NCBI GenBank assembly: GCA_037126765.1
Contig: JBBCBC010000026.1
Location: 25,330,448 to 25,394,447 of the forward strand
Origin: Stenogyne calaminthoides
Taxonomy: Eukaryota; Streptophyta; Magnoliopsida; Lamiales; Lamiaceae
DNA length: 64,000 nucleotides
Direction of reading: 5' to 3'
Shown here: one piece after another, positions 1-9,381 of the stretch
Layout: each line of letters begins with the position of its first letter
Position numbering within the stretch: the first letter of the stretch is position 1
Made by a program: the position numbers and the translations under genes
Notes under the pieces: generated by a model
Database searches by the model: none
What the model saw: the letters and a program-made list of their open reading frames with translations, nothing else
What the model was told of the DNA's origin: nothing

Positions 1-239
1 TGATTCTCTTCAACGGTAACATTCAAATCCACACTATAAATACAAGATCTTCCAATCAAATTAAGTGTGGAGAATATGCAAACGATGCTACAGAGCCAAG
101 AGCCATACAATCAAGCATTCCCACCATAGAACAAAAGTCTGTAGATATACAAATATGTTCAAGAGTGTTCTAAAACCCAATCTAAGCAACCCACGTTATA
201 TCCTAAGCTTAGAGAGATTTTCCCAACCTTAGCATTGAG

Positions 240-660
240 GCTAAACAAATGTAAGGGAAAATCTCAACCTAGTTGGAGACACCAACCAAACCCAAACCCT
301 ATTGTTAGGTAGTTTGTGTGATTGTTGGAGTTGTAAAAAGAGTGAGTAAAGGCTGCAGAGTAGTCATTTAAAACTCTAGAGAAGAAGTGAGTAAACTATC
401 TTGGATAGTCAGAAAGCTTGTGTGTGTTTGAGTAAGTAAACTGAAGAGTAGTCAGCCAGAAAACTCAAATGTAGAAGAAGTTAGTAAACTATCTTGGATA
501 GTCAAAAAGCTTGTAGGCGATCCCGTGGAGGGTGATAAGTCCCGTTTGAAGGAATTTCCCTAGGAACAGGGAGAGTGGATGTAGGAGCTTGAGTCTCCGA
601 ACCACTATACTTTGTTGTGTTCTTTATTGCTTTATGTTCTTACTTGTCATATGCATTCGA
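240..660 (+). repeat. LTR-like U5 region with internal direct repeat
   Basis: The text around 540-615 (a GTGGATGTAGGAG run followed by a CGAACCACTATA run) resembles the R/U5 end of Ty1/copia LTRs. A 38-bp segment at 384-421 recurs at 477-514 with only two or three differences, so the segment was tandemly duplicated with a period of about 93 bp. A copia RNase H fragment follows at 814, suggesting a deletion derivative in which LTR and 3' pol are brought close together. I could not define either LTR end, so the boundaries are approximate. Confidence 0.35.
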
Positions 661-813
661 TTATAAGCAAAACACAACACATGGACTTAAAAGCGAAAAA
701 TTTGGAATCACCATTCCTTCACCCTTGTTTTTATATGCATTTCATGATTTTTCCTCATTTCATGGGTTTTTCACCGGGCCTAATGACCTGATGTTGCTTA
801 TGCTATAAGTTGT

Positions 814-1403
814 TTGAGCCGATATATGTCAAATCCAGGTAAGACTCATTGGGAGGCCATGAAATGGATTCTAAGGTATTTGAAAGGTAAAACAAATGTT
901 GGTCTTAAATTTTCCAGATCTTCTAATGATGTTAATTTAGTTGGCTATGTGGATGCAAATTATGCCAATGATAGAGATAATAGGAAATCAACTACTTCTT
1001 ATGTTTTTACCTTGTGTGGTTCTTGTATTAGTTGGAAATCTCGATTACAGTATGTTGGTGCTCAGTCCACCACTGAATCTGAGTATGTTGCTATCACTGA
1101 AGCTGTAAAAGAGGCTATCTAGTTAAAAGGATTATCACTGAAATTGGTTTTCTTAAGAAGAAAGTAGTTGTGTATTCTGACAGTCAATCAACCATTCAAT
1201 TGTGCAAAAATCCTGTTTTTCATGATAGAACTAATCATATTGATGTTAGATTTCATTTTATTCGTGATATCATTGAAAATGGCATAATTGAGCTTGTGAA
1301 AATTGCTTCTGAAAAGAATCCTTCCGACATGGGAACTAAATGTTTAAATTTGGATAAATTTAAAACCTGCATGAGACTTTTGAATTTTGATTCGATTGAT
1401 TAA
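814..1403 (+). pseudogene. Ty1/copia RNase H remnant
   Basis: This is the C-terminal RNase H part of a copia polyprotein. It reads MSNPGKTHWEAMKWILRYLK, then DANYANDRDNRKSTTSYVF, then the catalytic-region motif STTESEYVAITEA. After a break it resumes with SDSQSTIQLCKNPVFHDRTN, HIDVRFHFIRD and a final DMGTKCLNLDKF. The expected Trp codon after EAI is TAG at 1120-1122, and the frame changes between 1122 and 1170, so the gene is dead. No reverse transcriptase, integrase or gag is visible upstream; only an LTR-like stretch precedes it. The family assignment is secure. The lineage is not determined. Confidence 0.85.
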
Positions 1404-2495
1404 TGGCATTTGTTTGTTGTGTGTTTGGGGATAGGGTCAGTATTTTTCAGCACTTATTACTGCCTCTGTTATGTGCCTAAAGTGTATAAAACCTATATTT
1501 AACTTTTGTGTTTTGTTGTACAGGTTTGCTGGAACCTGTTCTACTAACATGTTTGTTGCTTGTGCAGGTTTTACGGGTAGTGATGAAATTAAGTCCTCAT
1601 ATTATCCATATGAGTGGTGATGAAATGGGAATGGACCAAAGAGGTGGAGAAATGTTGGGCCTTTGTTTAACCCCACTCTTGTGGGAGAGGCTTCTTGGCC
1701 CAATTACCACAGATGACCCATATTGCGTTGATTTGGCCCATATATCCATCTTTCACGTTTGCTCAACCCTAATCTGCAGTCTCTCTCCCTCTCTCTCAAT
1801 CTTTCCGTTAGAGTGTTGATTTACTTACCTTTTCCATGATCGGAAATTATGGCTGACTGACCAGAAATCGCGGCTCTATTATTCTATTTAAAGGGTTTTC
1901 ATTTGGCCCAAAACGGACAATATCATACCAATATGGAGATTTTGGTCCATTCAGTGTCATAACAATTCTATCCAGAAATTCCCGCATTCCAACCTCGTAG
2001 AGCTTTTTTTTATTTTTTTTCCTTTAAGTCTTGAACTGGTGGTATTGATTGATTAGATAGACCAATTTGAAAAATAATATGCACAAAGGAAATAACAATG
2101 ACTTTGACCTTTAGCTTCCCAAAGTTATTTTTCTGAATTTGCATAATGGAACTTTAGAGGTGATCCGTTTTGAATTTCAAGTAACTCTTAAAAGCGTTTT
2201 TTAAAATTTATTGGATTTTAAAATCCTTGTAAATAGTAAGATGAATATTTGATTTGTGATTTTTAAGTAGGGTAAAATTTTATTTTATATAAACTCCTCA
2301 AATTAATGTGTAAAAGTGAAAGGAATTACATTATTATATTATTGTTGAGTGTGATTGATATGATTAAATAATATAAATTATGATTTAAAAACATTAAAAT
2401 GTAAAAAGAGAAAATTGATTGTATTGAAAATTGTAATAACAAATTCACAAGTTTTGTAGTGGTGATTTTTCAAAATTAATTTTAAAAAGGAGTTT
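1404..2495. other. Intergenic, no gene recognised
   Basis: The first 400 bp is probably the 3' flank of the copia remnant. The rest is AT-rich DNA with homopolymer runs. An open frame at 1508-1819 shows no recognisable domain. I see nothing functional here. Confidence 0.5.
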
Positions 2496-2873
2496 TATCA
2501 ATTCAGGGCCTGAAAGATAGTAAAACTATCAATTTAAGGCCTGAAAGATTTTTCCTATCGATTCAAGGCCTGAAAGATAAAAAACTATCAATCCAGGGCC
2601 TGAAAGATATAAATTATCAATTCGAGGCTTATAAATTTTAAGGTCATGCTTGACACTAAAACCCTGAACACTAAACCCTAAACCCTAAACGATGAACCCT
2701 AAACCTCGAACCACGAACCGTAAAAACCCTCAAACGAACCTTGAACCAGTAAACCCTAAAAATAAAAAAAAATAAGAATATGAAATATAAGTCAAAACGT
2801 GGCTTTTAAAATGTGAAATTTCCGAATTGATAGTTTTTATCTTTCAGACCCTGGATCGATAGTTTTCTATCTC
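2496..2873. repeat. Foldback repeat flanking telomere-like motif
   Basis: Four to five degenerate copies of a unit of about 30-36 bp lie head to tail at 2496-2632; the core is GGCCTGAAAGATA followed by ACTATCAAT. Two copies in the opposite orientation lie at 2822-2873 (core TATCTTTCAGACCCTGG). Between the arms is a run of CTAAACCC units at about 2670-2690 and degenerate versions to 2760. The structure could fold into a large hairpin. It may be a decayed foldback element. No target duplication was identified. Confidence 0.5.
2670..2760. repeat. Short interstitial telomere-like repeat
   Basis: About three perfect units of the plant telomere heptamer (CCCTAAA) stand at 2674-2690, surrounded by variants such as CCCTGAA, CCTCGAA and CCCTCAAA. 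The array is too short and degenerate to be a chromosome end. It is an interstitial relic or part of the surrounding foldback repeat. Confidence 0.55.
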
Positions 2874-2879
2874 AAATTT

Positions 2880-3645
2880 AATTTTTAAAACTCAAAACAA
2901 ACATCCCTAGACAATTTCTTTTGACATCCAATTCGAAATCGCACATCTCAATTGTCTGAGAATCCACAAGAATTTTACCACCTATTTTGGATTTAATTAG
3001 CTCACGATGCTAACAACAAAATTTTCCAAGTCATATATATAGGGCCGCGGTTATTGATACCAAAGTTTTTGATAACTACACCCATCGAAATCCGTCGCTA
3101 TCGCCATGACCAAAGGTAAGTTTTTATTCATGAATTTCTCGTCATTTACTCTAGTATCCAACTAAGAGACACACTTATATGAGACGATTTTACGATGAAA
3201 CGGAAAATAATTTGAGTGTTCACGCTTTAATTCCCCGTCTCATATGAGTTTTTTGTCTCCAACTTAACCAAAGCTTATTAAAGGCAACACGTGTGCAATT
3301 ATTCGTAATCAACTTATAAATATTTAGGCCCATTTATCTTTTATTTGGGATTTATTTTCGAAACTTTAGGCCCGTTATCTTTTATTTGGGCTTTCCACTC
3401 TCATTTGGGCTTGGCTTAAATTATGAGTCGTCTTCCTCTCCCTTGCTAAAATATCTTCTCTTTTAAATTCTTATCACAAACTCTGTCCTATCTCAATTAA
3501 CTTTCTGAAATTATCCATTCAGGAAATAAGATTTGAATTTTTACTGTGATCCCATAGCAACACTTTTTGCGTTGAAAAGAAAACCCCCTAAGCTTATCAA
3601 ACGTAACACATGTTCAATTATTCGTAAATCAAACTTATAAATATG
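2880..3645. other. Intergenic, upstream flank of S-RLK copy 1
   Basis: AT-rich flank with no gene. A segment around 3268-3330 (AAGCTTATTAAAGG, then AATTATTCGTAATCAACTTA) recurs in diverged form at 3590-3642 and again near 18632-18690. It is therefore an old local duplication unit spread through the receptor-kinase array. Confidence 0.45.
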
Positions 3646-4130
3646 GCAAATTATCCTGCGCACCCCATGCACCAATAGAATTTGTGCAATTTAATTTTAA
3701 AAGTTTTTTTTCTAATTTTTTTTAGTTTTAACTTTTTTTTTTCCAGTTTCGATTTTCTTTTAACTTTAATTTCAGTTTTAAATATATTTTTTTAATTTTT
3801 CAATACCCGACCGACCCGAAACCCGGCCCGAGTGGTTCATGGTTCACTCGGCCCAAGTGATTCACGGTTCACCTGGTCCAGATGGTTCATATATGATTTA
3901 GGGTTCACTATTTAGAGGTTAAAGTATAAATTGCACAAATTTGGAATGGTCCATGTGATGCACATGAGAGTGACTCATAAATATTTAGGCCCATTTATCT
4001 TTTATTTCGGCTTTACTCTCAATATTTTAGGCCCGTTTATCTTTTATTTGGGCTTTCCTATATTCTCATTTGAATTATGAGTCGTCTTCCTCTTCCTTGC
4101 CAAAATATCGTCACTGTTAAATTATGAGTC
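3325..4130. promoter_or_regulatory. Duplicated TGGGC-rich upstream block of S-RLK copy 1
   Basis: Two diverged copies of a block of roughly 150 bp lie at about 3325-3470 and 3980-4130. Each holds GGCCCATTTATCTTTTATTT-type text, further GGCCCG and TGGGCTT hexamers, and ends with ATTATGAGTCGTCTTCCTCT. Similar CCCATTTAT and TGGGCTTT strings lie upstream of copy 2 (8650-8720) and copy 3 (14060-14115). GGCCCA/TGGGCY is the known site II-type promoter element of plants, so a shared ancestral promoter is plausible. Function is inference. Confidence 0.35.
3655..3975. mobile_element. MITE-like foldback element
   Basis: Imperfect terminal inverted repeats of about 36 bp can be paired. The left end reads CCCCATG, CACCAATAG, then AATTTGTGCAATTTA. 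The right end reads TATAAATTGCACAAATTTGG, then ATGGTCCATGTGATGCACAT. The interior contains short direct repeats of a GGTTCA-rich unit at 3830-3905. No coding capacity and no clear target duplication were found, so the family is unassigned. Confidence 0.45.
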
Positions 4131-4281
4131 GTCTCTATCTCAATTAATTTTGTGAAATAATTGAACCCGCTAATTTGTGGATGGGGAAAAATCAGGTTTC
4201 AAAGTCTTCATTTGAAGTGTCAACTAATCACTTTGATCGAGAAGAAACGATTTCCCATCTATAATCTGATCTGATTTGGGA

Positions 4282-6998
4282 ATGGCGCAGTTCCTTTTCG
4301 TTACAATTCTGAGCACACTGCTTCTTTCCATTAAATTTGTGAAATTATCCTTTGGTTTAGATACACTCGTACCAAACCAAACAATTTCAATTGCCCAAAC
4401 TTTGATTTCTCGTAACCATGATTTTGAGATGGGGTTTTTCTCCCCTGGAAAATCCCCAAATAAATATTTGGGGATATGGTACAAGAACACCCCGGATGTT
4501 GTAGTTTGGGTTGCTAATAGGAACGATTTCATCTCTGATTCACACGGTGTTACCTTTTCAATATCCGGGGACGGAACTCTTGTGATTGGCAGAAATGGAA
4601 GCATTATTTGGTCTGCAAATCAATCAGTGGCTGCATCAAATCCAATTTTGCAGCTACTGGATAATGGAAATCTGGTACTTGTAAACGAGACTACGGAAGA
4701 AGGTGGTTACATATGGCAGAGTTTTGATTACCCAACTGACACTCTACTATCAGGAATGAAGTTTGTTGACGACAGTGATGCTGGTGTGGTGATGAAATTA
4801 ACATCATGGAGAGATTTGAACGATCCTTCTCCTGGAGATTTTGTTGCCGCGATTGAAAACCATGGCTTGCCTGACATGGTGGTTTACAGAGGGAAAAAGA
4901 AAACATGGCGAAATGGAAAATGGAATGGGCTTCATTTTGGTGGAAATCCACGTATTCCCAGTGAATTCATCAAACCAAAACTGGTTCTTAGAGGAGAGAG
5001 GCTAATATCCTTAACAATAGATCATCCTGGCGGATCAATGATAAGAAGAACAACACTGGATACATCTGGTAAAGCCTGGATCTATACTATGAACGCAAGA
5101 AAAGATAAGGGGAACCTTATTTACTCAGTTCCTGGAGATCAATGCGACGAATATGGTCTATGTGGTCCTAATGGTATTTGCAGTTTTGAAAAGCCGACGC
5201 GATGCCAGTGTTTAAAGGGATTCGCCCCTAAATTCCAGAAAGAGTGGGATTCTCAAGATTGGTCCGGTGGATGCACTAGAATCAAGCCATTGAATTGCAA
5301 GCATGGAGATGGTTTTCAAGAGGTTAGAGAGGTGAAATATCCGGATACGTTGAAGTTTTGGTTGCACACTAGCATGAGCCTTGATGAATGCAAAGCAGAG
5401 TGCCTAAAAAACTGAAGCTGCACTGCGTATGCTAATCCATACATAACCGATGGAGGCATCGGCTGCGTTATGTGGTTCGGGGATCTCGTAGATACCAGAC
5501 ACCTTCCTGGGGCAGACAGTAAGCAAAACATCTATGTTTGCTTACCAGTTTCAGAATTAGTTGATTGTAAGTGCTTCTCAGAACTGCTTGTTTCATAAGA
5601 TGCCATAAACTCACTATCTGTGTGAAAAATTGCAACCATTGTGGCTGCCACAAACAACTTCTCCAGGGAAAACATGATTGGAGAAGGTGGTTTTGGTCCC
5701 GTTTACAAGGTAATGTACTGTATGAGAATGCCTAATTTGAAACACAAAAGATCAACATTCTGACTCTTAATTTGACATGCACAAGCAGGGTATTTTACCA
5801 TCAGAAGAAGAAATAGCCATTAAGAGATTGTCAAGAACTTCGGGACAGGGTCTTGAAGAGTTCAAAAATGAAGCCGTAGTGATTGCCAAACTTCAACATA
5901 CAAATCTTGTTAGACTCTTGGGATGTTGCATTGAAGGAGAAGAAAGGATGCTAATCTATGAATACCTGCAAAATAAAAGTTTGGACTATTTTGTTTTTGG
6001 TACAGTTATATTTATTACTGTCCTGTTTTGTTTATAAATATCTTTTAATTTTACCAATTTTAAGAGTGCTCGCCATCACAAATCATTTATGTGCAGATCA
6101 AAGTCGAAGGGAACAGTTGACATGGCCTAACCGCTTTGATATTGTCATGGGAATTTCTAGAGGACTACTCTATCTCCACCGCGATTCAAGATTCAAAATT
6201 ATCCATCGGGATCTCAAAACGAGCAACATTTTACTTGATGGGAAGTTAAATCCAAAAATTTCAGACTTTGGCTTAGCAAGAACTTTTGGAGAGGATCAAC
6301 CTTTAGTAAGAACAAGAAGAGTTGTTGGAACTTAGTACGCCTTTTCCCTTTATGTTGACAATTTAATTCTCTGGCAGAATAGATTTGGATTTCCAATTGG
6401 ACCTTACATGCTATGACCAACAATTTTAATGCAGTGGTTATATGGCTCCAGAATATGCCATTGTTGGAAAATATTCTGTGAAGTCAGACATCTTTAGCAT
6501 GGGAGTGGTAATGTTAGAGATTGTGAGTGGTGAAAAGAACAGGGGTTTTGAACGCAAAGGCGATCATTTTCATAGCCTCTTGGGACATGTACTTTTTCCG
6601 CATCTTCAAAGTCTTTGATAATAATTGATATTCAAGTGACAAAGTGTTGCTCAGTTCATTTTAAAAAAAAATTGTGGCAATTTTAACAGGCATGGCTTCT
6701 ATGGAAAGAAAACAAGAGTGTAGAACTAATGGATGAATGTTTGGAGGATACGTTTGTGGAATCTGAAGTCAAACGATGAATTCATGTTGCATTATTATGC
6801 GTTCAGAAATTCGCAGACGATAGGCCAGATATGTCATCGGTGCTTTTCATGTTGGGAAATGATGGAGCCATTCTGCCTGAACTCAAAGAGCCTGGTTTTT
6901 TCATTGGAAAAAGTTCTGATTCTGAAAGAAGTGTCATTTCACCATGTCTAATATCTGAGAGAAACACCATCACAATTACTGATATGGAGGCAAGATAA
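4282..6998 (+). pseudogene. S-RLK copy 1: G-type lectin receptor kinase pseudogene
   Basis: In-frame ATG at 4282. The open part (377 codons, to TGA at 5413-5415) encodes a signal peptide, a B-type mannose-binding lectin domain (DFEMGFFSPGKS, IWYKNTPDVVVWVANR), an S-locus glycoprotein region, a six-Cys EGF-like domain and half of a PAN domain. The stop replaces a PAN cysteine (TGT in copy 2). The remaining exons are recognisable: rest of exon 1 to 5566, kinase exon 3 remnant to 5709, then 5789-5999, 6097-6334, 6435-6588 and 6690-6998. Exon 2 (transmembrane) and the start of exon 3 are gone; compared with copy 2 about 393 bp is deleted, with the junction at 5631-5635. A second Cys-to-TGA change is at 6777-6779. 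The kinase motifs HRDLKTSN and DFGLA remain. Only a secreted ectodomain fragment could be made. Family assignment is certain. Confidence 0.93.
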
Positions 6999-7837
6999 AT
7001 ACGTATATCAAATATCCTGCTCAGTCCCGCCGTACATCAGTGCCGTATTTTTATATGATGCGTGTCGAAACAAAAGAGCAAGGTATCAATTCTGAACTTG
7101 ATGAAGAAGGGTTGGTCATTGTCATTGCCCTGACGAGTAATATAATCAAATATCCGGTTTTATAATTGTTTGTGCTGTATTGACTAACAAATTGTATATA
7201 TCATTTTAAATGGAGGTTTTTTTTTTTGTTGTTTAAAACTGAATACGAGAAAACCGTTGATAACATGTTATGCAGTTCGATTTCTATGTTTCACTTTTTG
7301 TATTTCACTTGATGTTTCATTCTGCTGAATTTTTAACATAGACTCGGGTATGGTTGTTTGTTGGATTTTTTTTTTTATAATTTTTTTTGTTATCCATCAT
7401 CTATACTATGAATTTTTCCATGCCATTAAGTTGTGAGAATAAAATTGTTGGCTTAGTCCTAAAAAAAAAAAATTGTGGGATCAGATTTCGTGTGAGCTCA
7501 TATTTGGCCCAGGTTATTTGCACCCCCATTATTAGAAGATACACTCCTCAAACATTCTTATTATTTTAATACACCATTCAAATGTCAAAAAAATTGTTGC
7601 TTTCTATGAAATATTTTTTAAAATTGAAAAAAAACATCAAATTTTTTTCATATATATATATATATATATGAAGATTTCAGTTTTTTTTTTCGAAAATGTA
7701 TATAAAATTTGGAAAAGAAAATATATTCAAAAATTAGATCTGAAATTTGTAGTTCTCGATTTTTTTTCATTTTTCCGCAAGAAAAGTCAGTAGATTTTGT
7801 GCAATTAACCATACGTTTATACATAAATCAAATATTT
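6999..7837. other. 3' flank of copy 1, AT-rich
   Basis: Positions 7015-7140 match the 3' flank of copy 2 (12520-12640), showing that the duplication unit extends past the stop codon. The rest is AT-rich with T and A runs and a (TA)n microsatellite at 7650-7669. No gene seen. Confidence 0.6.
7650..7669. repeat. (TA)n microsatellite
   Basis: Ten consecutive TA dinucleotides directly visible. Confidence 0.9.
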
Positions 7838-8112
7838 TACTCACTCATTCCGTCCCACAAAGATAGCCATATTTAAAATTTTACATCGACCAATAAAATA
7901 TTATTTATTGTGTATGAAATTCTGTATTTTACCTATAGTTTTCATGATATATATACTCTTATTTATTAAATATAAAATTTATAATGACAATACAAAGTGG
8001 GGTATTAAATATGACATTTTAAACAATTTACTTACTTTAAGCATAAAAAATGAATATAATTTGAAACTAATAAAAAAGAAAACGTGGACTATCTTTGTTG
8101 TACGAAGAGTAC
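7838..8112. mobile_element. Stowaway-like MITE
   Basis: The left end reads TACTCACTCATTCCGTCCC then ACAAAGATAG, the hallmark start of plant Tc1/mariner Stowaway elements. The right end carries the inverted partner: CTATCTTTGT, then TACGAAGAGTA. The inserted length of about 275 bp, TA at both ends and an AT-rich interior without coding capacity all fit. Terminal repeats are diverged, so it is old. Confidence 0.65.
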
Positions 8113-8245
8113 AAGCATTAAAAATGCACATTTAACAAATGTTTTCATTAATAGGCCTTATTCCTCAACCTAAAACAATCAAAATTTTGAAAACTTAACA
8201 ATAAAACTTAAAAACATTGAACCTAACCTCTAACTATAGTATGAG

Positions 8246-8586
8246 GGTGCGGAGGAAATACCGAAAATACCGATATACCATACTTACCTTACCAAAATTT
8301 TGACGATAACGGTATAAAAATATAGAAAATTTCGGCATATCGAAAAATATTTTGGTATACCGGAATAATTTTCGGTATATCGAATTTTTTTCGGTATTTC
8401 GGTATATACCGAAATATCGATACGGTATCGGTATGTAATATTGACATACAAGAAAATTTCGATATGCCGAATTTCGGTATTTTCGATACGACAATGATAT
8501 GATATTTTTCAATATCAAAAATTTCGATACGATAATGATATGGCGATAAAATTTTCAATATACCGTACCATTCCGTTCACCCCTAG
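8246..8586. mobile_element. hAT-like MITE, GGTATACCGAAAT-rich
   Basis: Directly repeated GTATGAG flanks it (8239-8245 and 8587-8593), consistent with a 7-8 bp hAT-type target duplication. Its ends are inverted: GGTGCGGA on the left and the complement of GGTGAACGGAA on the right. The interior is a dense mesh of palindromic CGGTAT, ATACCG and CGATAC words, so long open frames on the minus strand there are artefacts of the repeat, rich in Tyr, Arg and Ile. Confidence 0.6.
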
Positions 8587-8905
8587 GTATGAGTAGAAGA
8601 ATGACACGAGCAACGGCTTTGGCGGTAGACGAGCTTCAATGGTGGCCGATTTATCTTTTAAATTACAACAGCCCATTTATATTTTATTCGGGCTTTTTTA
8701 AATTATAACAGCCCATTAATCTTTCATTTGGACTCACATCGTAGGTTTAAATAGGAACTTTGGCGAGGGAGGTATGCGGAAAAATTACGAGTCATCATCT
8801 CCATTTTTTAATTTTTTTTAATCGGAAAAAATTAATTGTTATTAGTAATATCCAAACGCACCACAAATTCACCCAACCACCTTATCAACCCTGAGTCTCC
8901 CACTC
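8587..8905. other. Upstream flank of S-RLK copy 2
   Basis: No gene. It holds TGGGC/GCCCA-type words at 8650-8720 similar to those upstream of copies 1 and 3. Confidence 0.4.
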
Positions 8906-9130
8906 AAATGCACACTTGTACCAAATCCATCACGAAATAACATCATTTCTATCGTGATTCAGCAGCAGCGTTTTTTTCTGATGGTTTTGCGGAGCAGATA
9001 ATGCCTCCACGGTAAAATTGGATTTGATGCCACCCACTGATGGAATTCGCACAACTGGAAGCATGATCTGGCCGGCAAGGGTGACATCAAACCCAATTTT
9101 ACTATGGAAGGTTAAAATGTGTCGAATTGA
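8906..9130 (+). pseudogene. Rearranged relic of S-RLK exon 1 upstream of copy 2
   Basis: The text from 8908 matches the start of the lectin exon in sense (ATGCACACTTGTACCAAATC compared with the ATACACT..GTACCAAACC of real copies). Positions 8978-9009 and 9011-9053 match the lectin codons for SIIWSANPS and SNPIL in antisense, and 9056-9104 match the same codons in sense. The block is thus a scrambled, partly inverted exon-1 fragment. The same arrangement exists upstream of copy 3 (14196-14440), so it predates the duplication of copies 2 and 3. Confidence 0.7.
9007..9107 (+). ncRNA. Candidate hairpin antisense to S-RLK lectin codons
   Basis: Arms 9007-9035 and 9079-9107 are inverted repeats: 25 of 29 positions are complementary plus one G-U, with a loop of 43 nt. 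The 5' arm (core GTAAAATTGGATTTGATGC) is antisense to the lectin exon. The 21-nt window 9010-9030 complements 4633-4653 of copy 1 and 15162-15182 of copy 3 at 19 of 21 positions, and 9733-9753 of copy 2 at 18 of 21. Inverted duplication of a target gene is a known route to new plant MIR genes. Transcription and processing cannot be seen from sequence. Confidence 0.4.
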
Positions 9131-9381
9131 AAACCGGAGGGGGTTTCTTCAAAAGCGAGAGACAGAATATTCAACGCGCTAAATTCTGGATGGGGCTATA
9201 CCAGGTATCAAAGTCTTCGTTTGATGTGTTCAAAGTCTCTTCATTTACTTTGGGGTTCATAAATCATTAATGTTAATGCTTGACTTATGCACTTTTATAA
9301 TACTTTTCGTCTTTATGTATCGGTTATCAATCACTTGGATCAACATTAGAAGTTATTTGCCATTTATAATTTGATTTGGAA

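Noticed and set aside
617..808. 63-codon frame before the copia remnant
   Set aside because: No domain, low support; probably the junction region of the deletion derivative.
2670..2760. Chromosome end / telomere
   Set aside because: Only about three perfect heptamers in degenerate context, with genes on one side and repeats on the other.
4224..4951. Minus-strand open frames over S-RLK exon 1 (also 9561-9836, 10425-10640, 14987-15250 and 15845-16060)
   Set aside because: They are antisense shadows of conserved coding sequence, recurring in all copies with the same phase; no independent coding signal.
8234..8558. Two minus-strand frames of about 90 codons rich in Tyr, Arg and Ile
   Set aside because: Translation of the palindromic CGGTAT-rich MITE; repeated low-complexity protein, not a gene.
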